This document shows, in pieces, positions 35,514 through 43,927 of a DNA stretch of 64,000 bases; position 1 is the first letter of the stretch, and every line of letters starts with the position of its first letter. Location of the stretch: NCBI RefSeq assembly GCF_028198165.1, contig NZ_CP116339.1, forward strand, positions 2,363,001-2,427,000. Reading direction: 5' to 3'. The notes under the pieces are model-generated. The model was not told the DNA's origin. It saw only the letters and a list, made by a program, of their open reading frames with translations, and made no database searches. The position numbers and the translations under genes were made by a program. This DNA comes from Pseudoxanthomonas sp. JBR18. Its GTDB lineage: Bacteria > Pseudomonadota > Gammaproteobacteria > Xanthomonadales > Xanthomonadaceae.

Positions 35514-35801
35514 ATGAGCCAGCTTGCCCAACGTGTGCACACCCATCGCGACGAAATCGCCCGCCTCGAAGCCCTGGTCACCCAGTTGCCCTCCGAAGCC
35601 CGGGTCGAGCTGACCCTGGAAGACGGCGGTCAGCTGCGCGGGACGGTCGCAGTCCGGCCTACTGTCCAGACCTTTCGCGACATGGACGGCCAGGAGGGGA
35701 CCAACAGCCTGCTGCGGCTGGACGACCTGGACGATCCTGCGCACCAGCACGTGGTCTGGCTTGATACCGTCGCCAAGGTCGAACCGCTCGGCTCGTTCTG
35801 A
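35514..35801 (+). CDS. DUF3247 family protein
   Basis: 95 residues: MSQLAQRVHTHRDEIARLEALVTQLPSEARVELTLEDGGQLRGTVAVRPTVQTFRDMDGQEGTNSLLRLDD, ending WLDTVAKVEPLGSF. The family is largely restricted to Xanthomonadales; it has an SH3-like barrel shape (Sm-like) with an N-terminal helix and no known role. A 187-base gap before it holds its promoter region. It converges with the next gene. Confidence 0.82.
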   Translation: MSQLAQRVHTHRDEIARLEALVTQLPSEARVELTLEDGGQLRGTVAVRPTVQTFRDMDGQEGTNSLLRLDDLDDPAHQHVVWLDTVAKVEPLGSF

Positions 35802-35816
35802 TCTGCGGGAGATGCG

Positions 35817-36080
35817 TCAGGCGGCGACAGTTTCTTCGCTGCCCTCGAAGCGGCGGGCGTAGCCCCGCTCCTCGGCCACGCGCTGCACTTCCTCGCGCGG
35901 CAGATCCGGCGCGCCATAGACCGCGTAGACGACGTCGTCGGCCTGGGTGCCGATCAGTTGCAGGCGATAGCGCGGGCGGCCGGTGTGGCCGTTTTCCGGG
36001 TAGTGCACGGGCGGCTGCGGGCCGTCCATGTCCATCTCGCTGTTGTCCACCACGCCACCAACGAACAGGGCACGCAACAT
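35817..36080 (-). CDS. Small conserved hypothetical protein
   Basis: 87 residues from MLRALFVGG. It reads VVDNSEMDMDGPQPPVHYPENG, then RYRLQLIGTQADDVVYAVYGAPDLPREEVQRVAEERGYARRF. A compact alpha/beta protein without signal or membrane segment. I do not recognise the family; the even codon use and close spacing to the DUF3247 stop support a real gene. Confidence 0.6.
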   Translation of the reverse strand: MLRALFVGGVVDNSEMDMDGPQPPVHYPENGHTGRPRYRLQLIGTQADDVVYAVYGAPDLPREEVQRVAEERGYARRFEGSEETVAA

Positions 36081-36163
36081 GGGAATTCTCCGATTGGGGA
36101 AGGCCGGCCGATCATCTCGGCCGTCATGTTGGATGGGCATGAAGTCCGCATTGGGAAAATGCA

Positions 36164-36189
36164 AAGGCCGCCCATTCGAGGCGGCCCTT
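36164..36189 (-). terminator. Terminator of tesA
   Basis: Stem GGCCGCC (36166-36172) and GGCGGCC (36180-36186) with a CATTCGA loop. On the minus strand it is followed by TTTGCATTTTCC. It lies 26 bases after the tesA stop, and the pattern fits a rho-independent terminator. Confidence 0.7.
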
Positions 36190-36215
36190 GCTGGGGTACA
36201 CCGGGTCGCGCCGGG

Positions 36216-36887
36216 TCAGTCCAGCAGCGGCGCCAGCCTGGGCCAGACGTAGTCGCGGATCCGCGGCTGCGCTGCGGCGGTAGGATGCAGGTTGTCGGCC
36301 TGGAAGTTGGCCCGGTCACCGGCCACAGGTTCCAGGAAGAACGGCACGAATGCTGTCCCATACCGCTTGGCCAGGGCGCTGAAGTTATCGGCAAAGCCCT
36401 CGGTGTAGGCGCGGCCCAGGTTGGGCGGCATGCGCATGCCCAGCAGCAGCACCTTGGCCCCGGCGGCCTGCGAGGCGGTGATCATCTTCTCGAGATTGTC
36501 CTTGGTCTGCGCCAACGGCAGGCCACGCAGGCCATCGTTGGCGCCCAGTTCGATCACCACCACCGCCGGCTTGACCCGCTGCAGCTGCGCGTTGATGCGT
36601 GAAGCGCCTCCGGCGCTGGTCTCCCCGCTGATGCTGGCATTGATGACTTTCCAGCCGGGCTTTTCCTTGCCGAGCCTGGCAACGGTCAGCGGCACCCAGC
36701 CCTCGTTCGGGCCCAGGCCATAGCCGGCCGAGAGCGAATCGCCCATGACCAGCACGGTCTTGGTGGACGCGGCCGGTGCGGCCTTGGGTGCCTGCGCCAG
36801 CAAAGGTGGCATGAATGTCAGCAGCACCAGGGCCAACCACCATTGCGTGGAGCGGCGGATGGCCGCATAAGCTGAAGGCATCGTCAT
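36216..36887 (-). CDS. tesA: Arylesterase / lysophospholipase TesA, SGNH family
   Basis: 223 residues with a signal peptide (about 1-33, ending PPLLAQA). SGNH blocks: VLVMGDSLSAGYGL (nucleophile Ser in GDSL), GETSAGG, ELGANDGLRGLP with the Asn, and DNLHPTAAAQ with the catalytic Asp and His. The enzyme is a periplasmic esterase with thioesterase and lysophospholipase activity in E. coli TesA. It is divergent from the ybbA-type ABC gene, the conserved arrangement seen in many proteobacteria. Confidence 0.94.
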   Translation of the reverse strand: MTMPSAYAAIRRSTQWWLALVLLTFMPPLLAQAPKAAPAASTKTVLVMGDSLSAGYGLGPNEGWVPLTVARLGKEKPGWKVINASISGETSAGGASRINAQLQRVKPAVVVIELGANDGLRGLPLAQTKDNLEKMITASQAAGAKVLLLGMRMPPNLGRAYTEGFADNFSALAKRYGTAFVPFFLEPVAGDRANFQADNLHPTAAAQPRIRDYVWPRLAPLLD

Positions 36888-36914
36888 CTTCCCGTGGTCC
36901 AAGACACTCCCATC

Positions 36915-37637
36915 ATGGCTGACTCCCCCCTGCTGCACGCTGACAAGCCCCTCACTTCCGCGCGCACGCCCGTGCTGCAGGTCCAGTCACTGGGCAAGCA
37001 GGTCAGCCTGCCAGGCAGCACATTGACCATCCTCGATGGAGTGTCCTTCCAGATCGAGCACGGCGACACAGTCGCCATCGTTGGGGCCTCGGGCTCGGGC
37101 AAGAGCACGCTGTTGTCGCTGCTGGCCGGGCTGGATACACCCAGCAGCGGGACGGTCACGCTGGATGGCGCGGTGCTCTCGGCGCTGGACGAGGACGGCC
37201 GGGCGCGGGTGCGCGGCGAGAAGGTGGGCTTCGTGTTCCAGAACTTCCAGCTGCTGCCCTCGCTGACCGCGCTGGAGAACGTGATGCTGCCGCTGGAGCT
37301 GCGCGGCGATGCCGATCCGCAGGCGCCGGCCGAGAAAATCCTGGCCGATGTCGGCCTGTCCGGGCGCCTGAGTCACTACCCGCGCCAGCTCTCCGGGGGC
37401 GAGCAGCAGCGCGTGGCGCTGGCACGCGCGTTCGTGACCCGGCCGGCGCTGCTGTTCGCCGACGAACCCACCGGCAACCTGGACCAGCGCACCGGTCAGG
37501 CGATCGAGGAGCTGCTGTTCGCACTCAATGCGCAGGCGGGCACCACCCTGGTGCTGGTCACCCATGACGAAGCGCTGGCCGCGCGCTGTACGCGCGTGCT
37601 GCGCCTGGACAGCGGCAGCCTGGTCGCCGGCGCATGA
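36915..37637 (+). CDS. ybbA: YbbA-type ABC transporter ATP-binding protein
   Basis: 240 residues. Walker [10 protein letters not shown], signature [15 protein letters not shown], Walker [13 protein letters not shown], and H-loop [10 protein letters not shown]. The [25 protein letters not shown] block places it in the MacB/LolD-type group. It pairs with the FtsX-like permease encoded next, whose ATG overlaps its stop (ATGA). Divergent tesA and this pair form a conserved unit, so a role with lipids or lipoproteins at the inner membrane is likely but unproven. Confidence 0.94.
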   Translation: MADSPLLHADKPLTSARTPVLQVQSLGKQVSLPGSTLTILDGVSFQIEHGDTVAIVGASGSGKSTLLSLLAGLDTPSSGTVTLDGAVLSALDEDGRARVRGEKVGFVFQNFQLLPSLTALENVMLPLELRGDADPQAPAEKILADVGLSGRLSHYPRQLSGGEQQRVALARAFVTRPALLFADEPTGNLDQRTGQAIEELLFALNAQAGTTLVLVTHDEALAARCTRVLRLDSGSLVAGA

Positions 37638-40141
37638 GCACCCTGCGCCTGGCCTGGCGCCAGCTGCGCCGCGACCTGGCGGCCGGCGAGATCCGCATCC
37701 TGCTGGCCGCGCTGGTGCTGGCGGTCGTGGCGGTGACCTCGGTGGGTTTCGTGACCGATCGCGCCGGGCGCGCGCTGGCGATCGAGGCCAACCGCCTGCT
37801 CGGTGGCGACGCGGTGGTGCGCAGCGATACGCCGATCACCGGCAGACTCTTGGACGCGTCCCAGGCCGATGGCCTGCGCCGCACGCAGACCACCGAGCTC
37901 AACACCATGATTCGCGTGGGCGACGGCGACGACGCGCAGCTGCGCCTGGGCGACCTGCGCGCGCTTGGCGCAGGCTTCCCGCTGCGTGGCCACTTCACCA
38001 TCACCACGGCAGCCGCGCCGGCCGAGCATGCCGCCGAGGGCATCCCCGCGCCCGGCACGCTGTGGATGACGCGCGCCGGCGCCGACACGCTGGGCGCGCG
38101 GCTGGGCGATCGCGTCAGCCTGGGTGATGCCAGCTTCACCCTGGCTGCCCTGGTGACCCAGGAGCCGGATGCGGCCCTGGACTACTTCAACGTCGCGCCC
38201 AAGGTGTTCCTCAACGCCGCCGACCTGGCCTCCACCGGCCTGGTGCAGTTGGGCAGCCGCGTCGGTTACCGGCTGGTGGTCGCCGGAGACGCCGGCGCGG
38301 TCGAGCGATTCACCGGCATCGCCCGTGACGCACTGGGGCGCGGCCAGCGCCTGGAGACCATCCAGGACGCGCGTCCGGAAGTGCGTTCGGCGCTGGACCG
38401 CGCCGGGCGCTTCCTGGGATTGGCGGCGCTGGTCTCAGTGATCCTGGCCGCCGTGGCGGTGGCAATGGCCGCGCGCCGGCACAGCGAGCGACATCTGTCC
38501 GGCGTGGCGGTGATGCGCTGTCTCGGCGCGCAGCAGGCGCGGCTGGTGGGCATCCATGTGGGCGAACTGATCCTGCTGGGGCTGATCGCCTGCACGATCG
38601 GCGTGGGCATCGCCTTCGCGCTGCAGTGGGGCATCGGCGGCTGGTTGGCGCAGGCCCTGAAGGTGGCGATCCCGCCAGCGGGCTGGCTGCCGGTGCTGCG
38701 CGGCTACGGCGTCGGGCTGGTGGTGCTGCTGGCCTTCGGCGCGCCGCCGGTGCTGGCGTTGCGGCGGGTGCCCGCGCTGCGGGTGCTGCGGCGCGATCTG
38801 GACCCGACCGAGCCCAGCGCCGTGCTGGTCGCGCTGGCCGGTTTCGCCGGACTGGCCGCGCTGCTGTGGTGGCAGGCGGGCTCGGCCACGCTGGGGCTGG
38901 CGATGCTGGCCGGGATCGCCGCCACGCTGGTGGTGCTGGCAGGCCTGGCGTGGCTGCTGATCCTGGCGGTGCGGCGCTTGCGCGGGCGCCTGCGTGGCGC
39001 GCTGCGCTACGGGCTGGCCAACGTCAGCCGGCGTGCAGGCACCAGCGTGGCGCAGATCTCGGCGCTGGGGCTGGGGCTGATGGCGTTGCTGCTGCTGACC
39101 TTCGTGCGCACCGACCTGCTGGACCGCTGGCAGCTGGCGCTGCAGGCCGATGCGCCCAACCGCTTCATCATCAACGTGCAGGACGACCAGGTGCAGCCGG
39201 TGGCCGATTTCGTACAGGCCCAGGGACTGGCGGCGCCGGTGCTGTTCCCGATGGTGCGCGGGCGCATGGTCAGCCACAACGGTCAGCCCAGCAGCGGTGC
39301 GGACTATGCGGACGACCAGGCCAGGCGCCGTGCCGAGCGCGAGTTCAACCTGTCCACCGCGACCACGCTGCGTGACGACAACACGATCACCGCCGGCAAG
39401 TTCTGGGGCCCGGCGCCCACGCCGACCCCGGAGCTGTCGGTCGAGGAGGGCTTCGCAAAGGATCTGCACTGGAAGCTGGGCGATACGGTGAGCTTCGACA
39501 TCGCCGGGCAGACGCTGGAGGGCAGGATCACCAGCCTGCGCAAGGTGGACTGGGAAAGCTTCAAGCCGAACTTCTTCGTGATGGTCTCGCCGGGGGTGCT
39601 TCAGGACTATCCGGCCAGCCACATCACGGCGGTCAAGGTGCCGGACGGGCATCCGCGCTTCACCGCGCAGCTGGTGCAAGCCTTTCCCAACCTGTCGGTG
39701 ATCGATATCGACCAGGTGCTCAAGCAGGTGCGCAGCACGGCCGACCAGGTCAGTACGGTGGTGCAAGTGGTGTTCTGGTTCTCGCTGGCCGCTGGCCTGC
39801 TGGTGCTGATGGCCGCGGTGAGCGCCAGCCAGGACGAACGCCTGCTGGAGGGCGGGGTGATGCGCGTGCTGGGCGGCAGCCGGCGCCAGTTGCGCGCGGC
39901 CCAGGCCTCGGAGTTCGCGGCGATCGGCCTGTTGTCCGGCCTGGTGGCCGCGGTGGCCGCCTCGGTGCTGGCTGGCGTGGTGGCGGTCAAGGTCTTCGAC
40001 CTGCCGTGGGCGCCGAACTGGACCCTGGCCCTGGTCGGTGGTCTGGTCGGCGTCCTGGCCGCGCTGATTGCTGGCCTGTTCGCTACGCGCAAGGTGCTCG
40101 ATGCGCCGCCATCGGTGACCTTGCGCGAACTGCAGGGGTGA
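37634..40141 (+). CDS. ybbP: YbbP-type FtsX-like ABC permease
   Basis: 835 residues. One hydrophobic helix lies at the N-terminus (about 20-42), followed by a large periplasmic domain. A first FtsX block starts about residue 260 (RFLGLAALVSVILAAVAVAMAARRHSERHLSGVAVMRCLGAQQ). More helices are at about 310-480, then a second periplasmic domain, and a last FtsX block at about 705-835 (VVQVVFWFSLAAGLLVLMAAVSASQDERLLEGGVMRVLGGSRRQLRAAQ). The length and double FtsX layout match E. coli YbbP. It works with the YbbA-type ATPase as a mechanotransmission-type or export complex. Confidence 0.94.
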   Translation: MSTLRLAWRQLRRDLAAGEIRILLAALVLAVVAVTSVGFVTDRAGRALAIEANRLLGGDAVVRSDTPITGRLLDASQADGLRRTQTTELNTMIRVGDGDDAQLRLGDLRALGAGFPLRGHFTITTAAAPAEHAAEGIPAPGTLWMTRAGADTLGARLGDRVSLGDASFTLAALVTQEPDAALDYFNVAPKVFLNAADLASTGLVQLGSRVGYRLVVAGDAGAVERFTGIARDALGRGQRLETIQDARPEVRSALDRAGRFLGLAALVSVILAAVAVAMAARRHSERHLSGVAVMRCLGAQQARLVGIHVGELILLGLIACTIGVGIAFALQWGIGGWLAQALKVAIPPAGWLPVLRGYGVGLVVLLAFGAPPVLALRRVPALRVLRRDLDPTEPSAVLVALAGFAGLAALLWWQAGSATLGLAMLAGIAATLVVLAGLAWLLILAVRRLRGRLRGALRYGLANVSRRAGTSVAQISALGLGLMALLLLTFVRTDLLDRWQLALQADAPNRFIINVQDDQVQPVADFVQAQGLAAPVLFPMVRGRMVSHNGQPSSGADYADDQARRRAEREFNLSTATTLRDDNTITAGKFWGPAPTPTPELSVEEGFAKDLHWKLGDTVSFDIAGQTLEGRITSLRKVDWESFKPNFFVMVSPGVLQDYPASHITAVKVPDGHPRFTAQLVQAFPNLSVIDIDQVLKQVRSTADQVSTVVQVVFWFSLAAGLLVLMAAVSASQDERLLEGGVMRVLGGSRRQLRAAQASEFAAIGLLSGLVAAVAASVLAGVVAVKVFDLPWAPNWTLALVGGLVGVLAALIAGLFATRKVLDAPPSVTLRELQG

Positions 40142-40224
40142 GCGCGGCGCGCCGGGCGGGCTTCACTGCCCTGTGACCGGCCTGTTCACACAATCATGGT
40201 TGCCTTCCTCGAGACCTTCCGACC

Positions 40225-41913
40225 ATGACCGAATCCGGGACCAGCCCCTCGCCGGCCGTGGCCGCCGCGCCACAGGGCGAGGGCGCCATGGAACGTCGCC
40301 GGCAGATCATGCGGTTCCTGTTCCGGTACCGGAAATCGGGGGTCTTTTCCGGGTTCTCCGATGATTCGCTGATCAAGGACGTGACCATCGACGATGGCAC
40401 GCCCGAAGAGTTCAGCCGTGACCTGGAGGCCCTGGGGCCGACCTTCATCAAGCTCGGCCAGATGCTCTCCACGCGTCCGGACATCGTGCCGCCCGCGTAC
40501 GCGGTGGCGCTGGAACGCATGCAGGAGGACGTCTCGCCGATTCCCTCCGAGCAGATCCGGGACGCGCTGGAAGCCGATCTGGGCGTGCGCCTGAGCAAGG
40601 TCTTCCAGGACTTCGACATGCAGCCCCTGGGCACGGCCTCCCTGGCGCAGGTGCATCGCGCGATCATGCGCGATGGCACGCCGGTGGCGGTCAAGGTGCA
40701 GAAGCCCGGCGTGGCCCAGCGCCTGATGTCGGACCTGTCGATGCTGCGCTCCATCGCCACGGCCGCCGACCGGCTGACCAAGGTGGGCCGCAGCGTGCGC
40801 TTCACCGACTGGCTGGAGGAGTTCGGCCGCACCCTGATGGCCGAGCTGGACTACGTGGCCGAGGCCGAGAACCTGGAGCGCTTCGCCTCGCACCTCAATG
40901 CCTATCCCGAATTGATGGTGCCGCGCCCGGTATGGGACCTCACCCGGCGCCGGGTGCTGGTGATGGAACTGGTGGAAGGCGTGCGCGTGGACCACGTGCC
41001 CGCCGTGCGCCGCATCGAACAGCCCATGCTGCCGATGGCCTCAGCCCTGCTGCGTGGCTATCTGGACCAGATCTTCGTGCATGGCGAAATCCATGCCGAT
41101 CCACACCCGGGCAACCTGCGGGTGACCCCGGACAACCGCCTGGCGATCTTCGACCTGGGCATGGTGGCCAATGTGCCGCCCGGCCAGCGCGAGACGTTGC
41201 TCAAGCTGTTGTTCGCCGCGGTCGACGGCCGCGGCGAGTCGGTGGCGCGCGAGATGCTCGCCTTGGGCACGCAGCTGGAAGACTTCGACGGCGAACGTTT
41301 CAATCGCGAGATCGGCCAGCTGATCAGTCGCTATTCCGCGCATGCCGGCACGATCTCGGAAGGGCGCACCGTGCTGGACCTGGTCCGCACGGCCATGGCC
41401 TGTGGCCTGCGCACGCCGCCGGAACTGTCACTGCTGGGCAAGGCGCTGCTCAACCTGGACACGGTGTGCCGCGCGCTTTCGCCCGAGCTGGATGCCAAGG
41501 CGGTGGTCGAGGGCCACCTGCAGCACGTCATGCGCGCCCGCCTGCGCCAGTCCTTCTCCTCGCCCAACATGGCCAGCGAGCTGATGGACCTGCAGTCGCT
41601 GGCGCGCGAAGGCCCGCGCAGGCTCTCCGATATCCTCGGCCTGCTCTCGGAGAACAAACTGCAGATCCGCATCTCCGGGTTGGAGGAATCCCACCTGATG
41701 GAGAGCCTGCAGAAGATCGCCAACCGCGTCGCCGCCGGCGTGGTGACCGCTGCGCTGATCCTGGCCTCGGCGCTGATGATGCGCATCCCCACCGCCACCA
41801 CGCTGTTCGGCTACCCGGCCGTGGCGTTGATTCTGTTCTTCATCGGCGCCATCCTCGGCGCCAGCATCGTCATCAGCGCGCTGCTGGGGGACCGGAAGGT
41901 CAAGAGCCGTTGA
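40225..41913 (+). CDS. UbiB/ABC1 (AarF)-family atypical kinase
   Basis: 562 residues. Family motifs: KxGQ-type FIKLGQMLSTRPD, Ala-rich loop PLGTASLAQVHRA, VAVKVQKPGV, EVDYVAEAENLERF-like ELDYVAEAENLERF, and the catalytic loop HADPHPGNL followed by IFDLGMV. Two C-terminal helices (about 505-525 and 530-555) anchor it in the inner membrane. It has the layout of UbiB, which supports ubiquinone synthesis or lipid handling through ATPase activity; without ubiJ or ubiE nearby it could be a second paralog rather than the housekeeping UbiB. Confidence 0.93.
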   Translation: MTESGTSPSPAVAAAPQGEGAMERRRQIMRFLFRYRKSGVFSGFSDDSLIKDVTIDDGTPEEFSRDLEALGPTFIKLGQMLSTRPDIVPPAYAVALERMQEDVSPIPSEQIRDALEADLGVRLSKVFQDFDMQPLGTASLAQVHRAIMRDGTPVAVKVQKPGVAQRLMSDLSMLRSIATAADRLTKVGRSVRFTDWLEEFGRTLMAELDYVAEAENLERFASHLNAYPELMVPRPVWDLTRRRVLVMELVEGVRVDHVPAVRRIEQPMLPMASALLRGYLDQIFVHGEIHADPHPGNLRVTPDNRLAIFDLGMVANVPPGQRETLLKLLFAAVDGRGESVAREMLALGTQLEDFDGERFNREIGQLISRYSAHAGTISEGRTVLDLVRTAMACGLRTPPELSLLGKALLNLDTVCRALSPELDAKAVVEGHLQHVMRARLRQSFSSPNMASELMDLQSLAREGPRRLSDILGLLSENKLQIRISGLEESHLMESLQKIANRVAAGVVTAALILASALMMRIPTATTLFGYPAVALILFFIGAILGASIVISALLGDRKVKSR

Positions 41914-41998
41914 CAGGGGACTGTGGCCCAGGGTGTCTTCACAGTGCCGCGATCAACGTTTTAGCCTTGACTTTCGAACACTCGCGAAGGAATGCGAA

Positions 41999-42448
41999 AT
42001 GCGCGTTGCCGCCCCAATCGTCAGCATGACGCTGCTGTTGTTCACCACCTGCGTTGATGCGCAGACGCGGGAGGACACCTTCAGGCGCGCCGACCGCAAT
42101 GGTGATGGTGTCATCGATCGCGAGGAGAACGCGGCCTTCGTCGACGTTGATTTCAACGAGCGTGATGCCGACCGCGATGGAAAGATCAGCCATGCCGAGC
42201 TCCAGGTCTGGCTGCGCACCCATGTCTACGGCCAGCAGCCGGGCACGCCGGTGGCCTTGCCCACAGCGGCAGTCAGCGCTGTTGCGGCCACGGACATTCA
42301 GCAAAAAGACCTGGACGGGGATGGGTTCATCTCACGCGACGAGCACCGCAAGGCGGCAAAGCAGTTTTTCCGCGCGCTTGACCGCAATGGCGACGGGCGG
42401 CTGACACACAATGAATTCGGAAGGCCGCCGGGAGGCCAGCGGCAATGA
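41999..42448 (+). CDS. Exported EF-hand protein (four hands)
   Basis: 149 residues. Signal peptide about 1-21 (MRVAAPIVSMTLLLFTTCVDA, with a Cys near the cleavage point). EF-hand loops: DRNGDGVIDREE, DADRDGKISHAE, DLDGDGFISRDE and DRNGDGRLTHNE, all with good ligands. A 45-residue linker separates the two pairs. Calcium binding in the periplasm is expected. It starts a small islet of EF-hand genes and is more A/T-rich than the kinase gene before it. Confidence 0.82.
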   Translation: MRVAAPIVSMTLLLFTTCVDAQTREDTFRRADRNGDGVIDREENAAFVDVDFNERDADRDGKISHAELQVWLRTHVYGQQPGTPVALPTAAVSAVAATDIQQKDLDGDGFISRDEHRKAAKQFFRALDRNGDGRLTHNEFGRPPGGQRQ

Positions 42449-42552
42449 ATTATTCTCGATGACTTGAGGGCAGCAGCTCTTCTGGACTATCGTGCTAGTA
42501 CTGACATTGGGACGTTGGTCGGGCAGTTCGAGCCCTCTAAGGAGTTGTAAGC

Positions 42553-42942
42553 ATGACCAAGAAGCGTTGGATTGCATTGGTTTTCGCGGGTTTGTCCGCT
42601 CACGCGGTCGCGCAGAGCGGCAACTTCTATGAAGTCATCAGATACCGCGACAACGATCCCTTTGTGTTTTGTACCGAAGGGTGGAAGCGCGACGGGGATT
42701 ACTTCGATACCGCGTGGGAGCCAATTCCGCAGTATACCGGACCATGGATTCCACATTGGCCATTGTGGTGTTCGATCCCTACAACATCATGTCCAGAAAA
42801 CTACGGATACTACCGCCCCAGAGACTGGACGCAGAAGGATCTTGACGCCTGGCAGCAATATACTCGCGTCTGTCCGGCGGCTATGAACTCCGGCAAGTGG
42901 AATGGGCAGGAAAACGCGAACGACACGCCAGGTCGGCATTGA
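42553..42942 (+). CDS. Small secreted cysteine-containing protein of unknown function
   Basis: 129 residues. A clear signal peptide (MTKKRWIALVFAGLSAHAVAQ) precedes a domain rich in Trp, Tyr and Pro, with four cysteines (FVFCTEG, LWCSIP, TSCPEN, RVCPAA) that could form two disulfides. I do not recognise the family. An AAGGAG ribosome binding site lies six bases before the ATG. Codon use is visibly more A/T-rich than the window, which hints at recent acquisition or a fast-evolving locus. It lies between two EF-hand genes. Confidence 0.7.
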   Translation: MTKKRWIALVFAGLSAHAVAQSGNFYEVIRYRDNDPFVFCTEGWKRDGDYFDTAWEPIPQYTGPWIPHWPLWCSIPTTSCPENYGYYRPRDWTQKDLDAWQQYTRVCPAAMNSGKWNGQENANDTPGRH

Positions 42943-43017
42943 ATCGGCGCTCAGTTCGACATGCCACATCCGACACGCGGCTAGTTCTGCCGCATGGCTC
43001 CGGTCCCTCTGAGCAAG

Positions 43018-43467
43018 CTACGGCACTGATGGAGATGCCTGCATAATGAATTCCTTCCTGGATATCTTTCCATCATGATCCATGTCCATTGGGTCGAACA
43101 TGTTCTTCTTTGACCACATTTCAAACTCTTCCCAACTCGCGGCGTCATCATGATTGGTATCCATGCGGGTCAGGTAAAGCTGCGCCACCTGCTGGGCAAG
43201 TGTTTCTGACTGCCCGAACTTGCGGTTCGCGGCTAGCATTTCGGCACGCGAAAATTGCCCGTCGCCGTTGGTGTCGAATTTGACAAAGCGTGCGCGGTTA
43301 GCTGCTTTGTCTTCCTCTCCATCAATGTAACCGTCGTGATTTTTGTCGACAGCGTTGAACAGCTCCGACACCGATGGAGTGTTGCTTTGAGCCAAGGCTG
43401 ACATGGGAAGTCCCAAGACCGAAACGACGATCAACAGCGCGCCTGAATATTTTGTTCGAAGTTCCAT
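43018..43467 (-). CDS. Exported EF-hand protein (three to four hands)
   Basis: 149 residues with a signal peptide (about 1-26, ending SALAQ). EF-hand loops: DKNHDGYIDGEE, DTNGDGQFSRAE, DTNHDDAASWEE and DMDHDGKISRKE. The third lacks the central Gly and looks weak. It faces the opposite way to the EF-hand gene at 41999. Base composition is A/T-richer than the window average. Calcium binding in the periplasm is expected; the partner is unknown. Confidence 0.82.
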   Translation of the reverse strand: MELRTKYSGALLIVVSVLGLPMSALAQSNTPSVSELFNAVDKNHDGYIDGEEDKAANRARFVKFDTNGDGQFSRAEMLAANRKFGQSETLAQQVAQLYLTRMDTNHDDAASWEEFEMWSKKNMFDPMDMDHDGKISRKEFIMQASPSVP

Positions 43468-43594
43468 TTCGCTCCTCGATGGTTGTGGTGATGTTGCGTC
43501 CTGCGGGGAAGCGTCGATAGGCAGGATAGCTACTTTAGCCCAGCTGGCGATTCATTGTCCTGCCTGCAGCCTTTGTCGCTTGGCGCGGTGTAAT

Positions 43595-43756
43595 TCAGCC
43601 AGCCTTCTCGTTTAGGATGAACTCCTCGCGGATGAGCTTGCCATCGTGGCTGGTGTCAGCGACGTCAAAGATCGTCTTCTGGTCCTGGGCGTTCGTCGGG
43701 CCAGTCAGGCCAGCGACAAGCAAGGTGAGGACAGCGGCAGGCAGGCGCTTTTTCAT
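43595..43756 (-). CDS. Very short exported protein with one EF-hand, possibly truncated
   Basis: 53 residues. A normal signal peptide (MKKRLPAAVLTLLVAGLTGPTNAQ) is followed by only one EF-hand (FDVADTSHDGKLIREEF). The neighbours have four hands each, so this is either a one-hand peptide or a gene cut short. The frame after the stop shows no further EF-hand loops up to the next gene on this strand. It has a ribosome-binding-like AAGGAACG before the ATG. Confidence 0.55.
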   Translation of the reverse strand: MKKRLPAAVLTLLVAGLTGPTNAQDQKTIFDVADTSHDGKLIREEFILNEKAG

Positions 43757-43927
43757 GGTGAACGTTCCTTCGTAGCTAGGGTCCTTGGTCAGGATATCTC
43801 CTGCACGAAGAGGAGACCCTTGCAGCGGCAGATCGTAATTCACGCCCGTGACGCGTGCAGCAGCCTAGTGGATCTTAGCAACAGGCATGGAAAGAGCGTC
43901 ACGGATTCACTCCGTGGCGCCCTGGGA

